A DNA stretch of 10,203 nt. It comes from Clostridiaceae bacterium. Lineage in GTDB: Bacteria; Bacillota; Clostridia; DSM-8532. A program made the translations under genes and the position numbers. The stretch covers positions 1-10,203 of the forward strand of contig JANYKF010000522.1 in the NCBI GenBank assembly GCA_025361665.1. Direction: 5' to 3'. Each line of letters opens with the position of its first letter. Position 1 is the stretch's first letter. The notes under the pieces were generated by a model that searched no databases, was not told where the DNA came from, and worked only from the letters and a program-made list of their open reading frames with translations. Below are positions 5,680-10,203 of the stretch, piece by piece.

Positions 5680-7197
5680 TTGAGCAGTCCATATTTCATG
5701 GGCATTGACATCGGCACCTATGAAAGCAAAGGGGTCATCACGGATGCAGGAGGCCAGGTTATCGCCAGCCAATGCTGTCCGCATGATATGGAATCCCCCA
5801 GGCCGGGGCACGCGGAACACGACGCTGAAAAGACCTGGTGGGGGGATTTTTGCGAACTGTCAAATGGTCTGATTGCGAAAAGCGGGGCCAATCCTTCGGA
5901 TATCATGGCTGTCGGGTGCAGCACCATCGCACCCTGCTGCCTGCCGGTTGATGAAGACTGCAGGCCGCTGCGGAAAGCAATCCTTTACGGCATCGATGTC
6001 CGGGCCGGCAAGGAGATCATTTTCCTCGAGGAGCTTTTCGGCAGGGAGCATGTTCTTGCGGAATATGGCATGCCCATCACCTCGCAGTCGGCAGCCGCCA
6101 AGATCCTATGGATCAAGAACAACGAACCGGACATTTATGAGGCCACAGCCAGATTCATCACCGGTACAACCTACCTGGTGGCGAAACTGACCGGCGAATA
6201 TGTCATCGACCAATATACCGCGGCATCCTGGGTTCCAATGTATGATCGCCACGCCCATGATTGGGCATACAATAATCTGGAAGTTATCTGCAGGCCCGGT
6301 CATTTGCCCCAATGCCGCTGGACAGGTGAAATTGCTGGAAATGTCACAAGGCTGGCAGCCAGTGAAACCGGGCTCGCAGCAGGAACACCCGTTACCGTCG
6401 GCACTGCCGATGCCGCTGCCGAGGCCATCAGCGCAGGCGTATCGGAACCGGGTGACATGCTTTTGATGTATGGCTCCTCGGTTTTCATCATTCATGTCAC
6501 GGATACGTTCATGGCGGATCCACGTCTTTGGACAGGCCCATACCTTTTCCCCGATACTTTTGCCGTCACCGCCGGCATGTCGACGGCCGGCACATTGACC
6601 CGCTGGTTCAGGGACAACCTTGCCAAGGACCTGCTGGAGATCCAGGAAAAAACCGGCAGGAACGCCTACGACTTGCTGACTGAAGAAGCTGGCTGCATTG
6701 CCCCGGGATCGGATGGCCTGATCGTCCTTCCCTATTTCAGCGGCGAGAGGACACCCATCAACGACCCGGGCGCCAAAGGGGTCATCTTTGGGCTGACGCT
6801 CAGGCATACCCGTGCGCACCTGTACAATGCCTGCCTGGAAGGGATAGGCTATGGCATTGCGCAGCATTTCGACATCTTCGACGGGATGCGGCTGGACACG
6901 AAGAAAATCATGGCCGTGGGCGGCGGTGTGAAAAACGAAAAATGGCTGCAGATCGTGTCGAATATCAGCGGAAGAACCCAGAACTCGGTTGAGGAGGGAA
7001 TCGGCGCCGCCTATGGGGATTCCCTTCTTGCAGCATTGAGCGTCGGCGTTTACAAGGATGCCAAAGAGATTGGCAGGATGATCCGCAATAAGAAATCCAT
7101 TGTGCCTGAGATGGAAGAGCAAGCAAAATATGTCTCCCGCAAACGCATATACGAGGAACTGTATTCGCTGACGAAAAAAGCAATGCACGAACTATAG
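5680..7197 (+). CDS. FGGY family carbohydrate kinase
   Basis: This protein of about 505 residues is of the FGGY sugar-kinase family, which phosphorylates a ketose, aldose or polyol with ATP. Visible features are the phosphate-1 loop FMGIDIGTYESKGVI near the start, DAEKTWW (about 50-56), the mid-protein AAAEAISAGV and LLMYGSSVFIIH, the FGGY signature region around residue 355 (YFSGERTPINDPGAKGVIFGL), and the adenosine-site VGGGVKNEKWLQIVSNISG around 412. The substrate cannot be set from sequence; xylulose-, fuculose- or ribulose-type sugars are all possible. No ATG fits. GGGGAGG ends at 5670, so TTG at 5680 with a 9-nt gap is the best start. TTG at 5671 abuts the site with no gap, and ATG at 5698 would cut into the ATP-binding domain entry. 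It lies 29 bp before the fucosidase in the same run, so the released sugar or its ketose isomer is the natural candidate substrate. Confidence 0.92.
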   Translation: MSSPYFMGIDIGTYESKGVITDAGGQVIASQCCPHDMESPRPGHAEHDAEKTWWGDFCELSNGLIAKSGANPSDIMAVGCSTIAPCCLPVDEDCRPLRKAILYGIDVRAGKEIIFLEELFGREHVLAEYGMPITSQSAAAKILWIKNNEPDIYEATARFITGTTYLVAKLTGEYVIDQYTAASWVPMYDRHAHDWAYNNLEVICRPGHLPQCRWTGEIAGNVTRLAASETGLAAGTPVTVGTADAAAEAISAGVSEPGDMLLMYGSSVFIIHVTDTFMADPRLWTGPYLFPDTFAVTAGMSTAGTLTRWFRDNLAKDLLEIQEKTGRNAYDLLTEEAGCIAPGSDGLIVLPYFSGERTPINDPGAKGVIFGLTLRHTRAHLYNACLEGIGYGIAQHFDIFDGMRLDTKKIMAVGGGVKNEKWLQIVSNISGRTQNSVEEGIGAAYGDSLLAALSVGVYKDAKEIGRMIRNKKSIVPEMEEQAKYVSRKRIYEELYSLTKKAMHEL

Positions 7198-7226
7198 TCT
7201 CCATCCTATTCCTTTCGGAGGTCAGC

Positions 7227-8777
7227 ATGCATTACAAGGCTACTCTTCAGTCCGTCGCGCAGCACAAAGTCCCGGCCTGGTATCACGATGCGAAATTCGG
7301 TATCTTCATTCACTGGGGACTTTACAGCATCCCCGCGTATGCACCCCTCGGACATGGCGACATCAACAAGATCATGAAAGAAGAAGGCTATGCCTCGTTC
7401 TTTCGCAACATTCCCTACAGCGAATGGTACGTCAACTCGATCCGCATCAAGGGAAGCCCGGCTCAGAAGCACCATGAAGAAGCATATGGGAAAGGAGCTT
7501 CCTATTTCGATTTCGCGTCCCAGTTCAAGAAAGAAAGTGCGGCCTGGCAGCCTGAAAAATGGGCGGACCTGTTCCGTGATGCAGGGGCAAAATATGTTGT
7601 TCTCGTGGCGAAGCACATGGACGGTTTCCTCATGTGGCCCAGCAGGACACCCAATTACGCCATCCCCGGATACAGCATGGACAGGGATGTCGTCGGTGAG
7701 CTGAGCCAGGCGGTCAAAGATCGATCCATGCGCATGGGGCTGTATTATTCGAGTGCGCTTGACCAGTCCTACACCAGAAAACCGATGGCCGATATCCCCG
7801 GTCTGATCAGTGAAGGCGGCCCGATCGGCCCTCGATATGCGCGTTATCAGTTCGCCCATTGGCATGAGCTGATTGATCGGTACGATCCCTCCATCCTCTG
7901 GGGCGATATCGCATACCCGCCAGGCACGAACCCCTTTGAACTGTTCGCGTATTTTTACAACAAGAACCCGGAGGGGGTCGTCAATGACCGTTGGGGTCAG
8001 ATGCCCCGATGGATGCATGCCCTCATCCGGACAAAACCGGTCAGGGCGCTTCTCAACGCCCGTTCGATGAAAATGCTCCAGCAAGGAAACACCGGCAACA
8101 TCCAACCGCCGCACTTTGATTACCGGACGCCGGAGTTTGCCGTCATGCAGGATATCATTCCCGGCAAATGGGAAACCTGTCGTGGAATGGGGCTTGGATT
8201 CGGCTACAACCGGGAGGAAAAGGGAGATGCCTACATCAAGTTTCCTGAGTTGATCCGCATGCTGGTGGATATCGTAAGTAAAAATGGCAACCTGCTTCTG
8301 AACATCGGTCCGATGCCGGACGGAACGATTCCCGTCGAACAGGAGATCCTTTTGCGTAATCTTGGAGCCTGGCTTGCGACCTATGGTTCAGCCATATACG
8401 GCACACGTCCCTGGGAGCGCGCGGAAGGAATCACGACATCAGGGGTTCCCATGCGCTTTACCTGCAAGACTTCCGACACGGGTGACATCTTGTTTGCTTT
8501 CTTCATGGACAATATCCAAGGACGGGAGGTGACAATCAAGGATCTCAGCGCCGGTGATGGGAAGACAGTCCGGGATCTTGCCACGGGACTCGTGGTTGAA
8601 CACAAGCAGATCGGGCCCGATCTGTCCTTGACATTTGACGAAGAACCTTCCGATACCCCGGTTCATGCTGTTTCCATCTCGCAGGATCGTTCCCGCTGTC
8701 AGAACTGCATTTGGAACATTTCCATTGTCAGAACTGCAGGTGTTTCATCTCCATCGTCAGAACTGCATGCCGTATAA
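7227..8777 (+). CDS. GH29 alpha-L-fucosidase, cytoplasmic, with an altered C-terminus
   Basis: This 516-residue glycoside hydrolase of family GH29 removes alpha-linked L-fucose from glycans. The barrel shows PAWYHDAKFGIFIHWGLYS (16-34) with the HW pair at 29-30, YVVLVAKHMDGFLMWPS (123-139) with H130, MRMGLYYS (168-175), the nucleophile segment ILWGDIAYP with D227, and WETCRGMGLGFGYN (315-328). NGNLLLNIGPMPDG (353-366) leads into a C-terminal beta domain. There is no signal peptide, so the substrate must enter the cell as an oligosaccharide or glycoside. The start ATG has GGAGG about 6 nt upstream. Homology-like sequence ends near AVSISQ (481-486). Residues 491-516 are encoded by a 29-bp tandem repeat derived from the convergent ABC gene, with the same 12-mer read in three frames. 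The stop lies inside the ABC gene, giving a 21-bp tail-to-tail overlap. A related GH29 specificity cannot be excluded. Confidence 0.92.
   Translation: MHYKATLQSVAQHKVPAWYHDAKFGIFIHWGLYSIPAYAPLGHGDINKIMKEEGYASFFRNIPYSEWYVNSIRIKGSPAQKHHEEAYGKGASYFDFASQFKKESAAWQPEKWADLFRDAGAKYVVLVAKHMDGFLMWPSRTPNYAIPGYSMDRDVVGELSQAVKDRSMRMGLYYSSALDQSYTRKPMADIPGLISEGGPIGPRYARYQFAHWHELIDRYDPSILWGDIAYPPGTNPFELFAYFYNKNPEGVVNDRWGQMPRWMHALIRTKPVRALLNARSMKMLQQGNTGNIQPPHFDYRTPEFAVMQDIIPGKWETCRGMGLGFGYNREEKGDAYIKFPELIRMLVDIVSKNGNLLLNIGPMPDGTIPVEQEILLRNLGAWLATYGSAIYGTRPWERAEGITTSGVPMRFTCKTSDTGDILFAFFMDNIQGREVTIKDLSAGDGKTVRDLATGLVVEHKQIGPDLSLTFDEEPSDTPVHAVSISQDRSRCQNCIWNISIVRTAGVSSPSSELHAV
8698..8767. repeat. 29-bp tandem repeat (about 2.4 units) at the 3' end of the ABC exporter gene
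   Basis: The 12-mer GTCAGAACTGCA occurs at 8698, 8727 and 8756 with an exact 29-bp period. The first two full units match at about 22 of 29 bases. The third copy is the genuine 3' end of the minus-strand ABC gene (its MQF codons plus TGA), so the other two are copies of that end placed downstream of its stop. They lie inside the convergent fucosidase frame, where the 12-mer is read successively as CQNC, VRTA and SELHA because 29 is not a multiple of three. Confidence 0.92.
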
Positions 8778-10203
8778 GCGCGCGTAGGCACCCTCCATGG
8801 CCATCAGGCTGTCGTGGGTGCCTTCTTCCTCGATGCCGCGCTCCGTCAGAACAATGATCCTTTTCGCATTTCGGATGGTCGACAGCCGATGGGCGATGAC
8901 AAATGTAGTCCGGTTCAGCGCCAGGGTTTCCATGGACGCCTGCACCATTTTTTCACTTTCATTGTCCAGTGCACTCGTCGCCTCGTCGAATATCAGCACA
9001 CGCGGATTCTTCAGGAAGACCCTGGCGATGCTCAGCCTTTGCTTCTGACCGCCGGAAAGCTTCACTCCCCGCTGACCGATGTCCGTGTCATACCCATCCG
9101 GCAGTTCCATGATGAACCCATGAGCGTATGCGTTTTTGGCCGCTTCCACCATTTCCTCCTCATTCGCGTCGGGCCTGCCGTAAAGGATGTTTTCCCGGAC
9201 AGTCCCGCTGAACAGATAAACGTCCTGTTGAACCACGCCCACGTTCTTTCTCAATGTGTGCAAGGTGACATCCTTCACGTTGATGCCGTCAATCAGCAGT
9301 TCCCCTTCCATCACATCATAAAAACGTGGAATCAGGGAGCACAGGGTTGTCTTCCCGACTCCGGAAGTGCCAACCAGTGCAATGCGTTCACCTGACTTCA
9401 CGGACAAGTTGATATTCTTCAGCACATAGTCATGTTCTTCATTGTACTTGAACCCTACATTCCGCAAGTCCACATTTCCCTTGACATTCAGCAAGGAAAT
9501 CGCATTGGGCGCATCCTTGATGGCAGGATCGATTTCCATGATTTCCATGAACCTGTCGTATCCTGTGATGCCTTCCTGATATTGTTTCGTGATGTTCATC
9601 AGCCTTTGCACGGGATCGATGAGGTTGCCAAGATACAACAGGAAGGTGAGAAGATCCGGCAGATCCATCGAGGCCTTCATGACGGCGGCGCTGCCCAGAA
9701 CGACAGCCGCGACGGTGACCAGCTGCGTGATCGCCAGAAGCCCCTCAAAGAAGCTGATTTCGATTTGATAAAAGCTCCTTTTGCTTTCCAGGAAGCGATT
9801 ATTTTCATGGGTGAACTTCGCCATTTCGGTTTCCTCATTGGCGAAGGACTTCACCACCCGTATCCCTGAAAGGCTGTCTTCGATTTGCGCGTTGATGTCC
9901 CCGATCCTGTCCCTGCTTTTCCTCGTCGTCAGATTCAACTTCTTGTTGAAATGAAGTCCAAACCAGGTCATGACAGGCAGGAAGGCGAACAGGACCAGCG
10001 TCAGTTTCACATCGATGCCAAGCAGGATGACGAACGCGCCTGCCACTTTGATGATCGCGATCAAGGCGTCTTCCGGCCCATGATGAAACAGTTCCGACAA
10101 CGAAAAAAGATCATTGGTCATACGCGTCATCAGTTGGCCGGTTTTTTGCTTATCATAGAATTGAAATGTAAGTTTCTGGCAATGCGCGAACAGTTCGCTG
10201 CGC
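8757..10203 (-). CDS. ABC exporter, fused membrane and ATPase domains (MsbA/LmrA type), 5' end missing
   Basis: The last 481 codons of a half-transporter are visible. The frame runs open to the right edge, past the internal ATG at 10130, and the residues before it (FYDKQKTGQLMTRMTNDL) are the usual intracellular coupling segment of this family, so the gene is cut by the window and not started there. Hydrophobic spans near visible residues 46-64, 66-83, 153-175 and 180-195 belong to the transmembrane domain. The ATPase domain has Walker A GTSGVGKTT (about 278-286), a Q-loop in VVQQDVYLF, signature LSGGQ (382-386), Walker B VLIFDEA (402-408) and H-loop AHRLST. The family exports lipids, drugs or peptides as homo- or heterodimers; the substrate is unknown. 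A degenerate partner gene could lie beyond the edge. The 3' end is tandemly duplicated into the convergent fucosidase. Confidence 0.95.
   Translation of the reverse strand, partial: RSELFAHCQKLTFQFYDKQKTGQLMTRMTNDLFSLSELFHHGPEDALIAIIKVAGAFVILLGIDVKLTLVLFAFLPVMTWFGLHFNKKLNLTTRKSRDRIGDINAQIEDSLSGIRVVKSFANEETEMAKFTHENNRFLESKRSFYQIEISFFEGLLAITQLVTVAAVVLGSAAVMKASMDLPDLLTFLLYLGNLIDPVQRLMNITKQYQEGITGYDRFMEIMEIDPAIKDAPNAISLLNVKGNVDLRNVGFKYNEEHDYVLKNINLSVKSGERIALVGTSGVGKTTLCSLIPRFYDVMEGELLIDGINVKDVTLHTLRKNVGVVQQDVYLFSGTVRENILYGRPDANEEEMVEAAKNAYAHGFIMELPDGYDTDIGQRGVKLSGGQKQRLSIARVFLKNPRVLIFDEATSALDNESEKMVQASMETLALNRTTFVIAHRLSTIRNAKRIIVLTERGIEEEGTHDSLMAMEGAYARLYGMQF

Noticed and set aside
6106..7188. 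Minus-strand open frame of 360 codons opposite the FGGY kinase
   Set aside because: It is antisense to a well-supported kinase with conserved motifs. Its composition (rich in Cys, His and Pro) is typical of an antisense shadow.
7206..8114. Minus-strand open frame of 302 codons opposite the fucosidase
   Set aside because: It lies antisense to the conserved GH29 barrel, and no family features are visible in it.
8757..10130. ABC gene starting at the internal ATG at 10130
   Set aside because: The frame is open to the edge, and the preceding codons encode conserved transmembrane-domain sequence, so the gene is truncated by the window.

Overview
The window is bacterial DNA of moderate GC content with dense, intron-free genes, strong purine-rich Shine-Dalgarno sites (GGAGG or GGGGAGG type) and TAA, TGA and TAG all acting as stops. 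The gene families (DeoR regulator, FGGY kinase, BtpA/SgcQ, MtaA-like uroporphyrinogen decarboxylase, M42 peptidase, GH29 fucosidase, MsbA-like ABC exporter) suggest an anaerobic Bacillota, or less likely a Spirochaetota of the Sphaerochaeta type. No rRNA or marker gene is present, so the taxon remains a guess.

Layout. Positions 1-70 hold the last 22 codons of an unidentified gene, whose 3' end is tandemly duplicated. A two-domain VOC (glyoxalase-fold, PhnB-like) protein lies at 230-1114. It ends at a long perfect hairpin that can terminate transcription from both sides. On the minus strand, read from 3381 down to 1221, are a BtpA/SgcQ family protein, a broken uroporphyrinogen-decarboxylase-like gene and an intact paralogue. 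The divergent intergenic region 3382-3663 carries a good promoter in each direction with a small AT-rich palindrome between them. On the plus strand follow a DeoR-family regulator, an M42 metallopeptidase, an FGGY sugar kinase and a cytoplasmic GH29 alpha-L-fucosidase. The fucosidase converges on, and overlaps by 21 bp, the 3' end of an ABC exporter that runs off the right edge on the minus strand.

Function. The divergent block 1221-8777 looks like one sugar-catabolic locus. The fucosidase releases a sugar inside the cell, the FGGY kinase phosphorylates it (or a ketose made from it), the BtpA-like TIM-barrel protein is a candidate downstream enzyme, and DeoR probably senses a phosphosugar and controls both arms. 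The importer, isomerase and aldolase expected for a complete pathway are not in this window. The roles of the URO-D-like and M42 proteins in such loci are not settled.

Most unusual feature. Five separate gene 3' ends (upstream fragment, BtpA, DeoR, M42 and ABC exporter) each carry a short tandem duplication that includes the last few codons and the stop codon. The periods are 56, 22, 27-28, 33 and 29 bp, and the unit sequences differ from gene to gene. The duplications fall in spacers or run into the neighbouring gene: one rewrites the fucosidase C-terminus and one adds a possible in-frame leader to the M42 gene. I know of no named element that explains this pattern.
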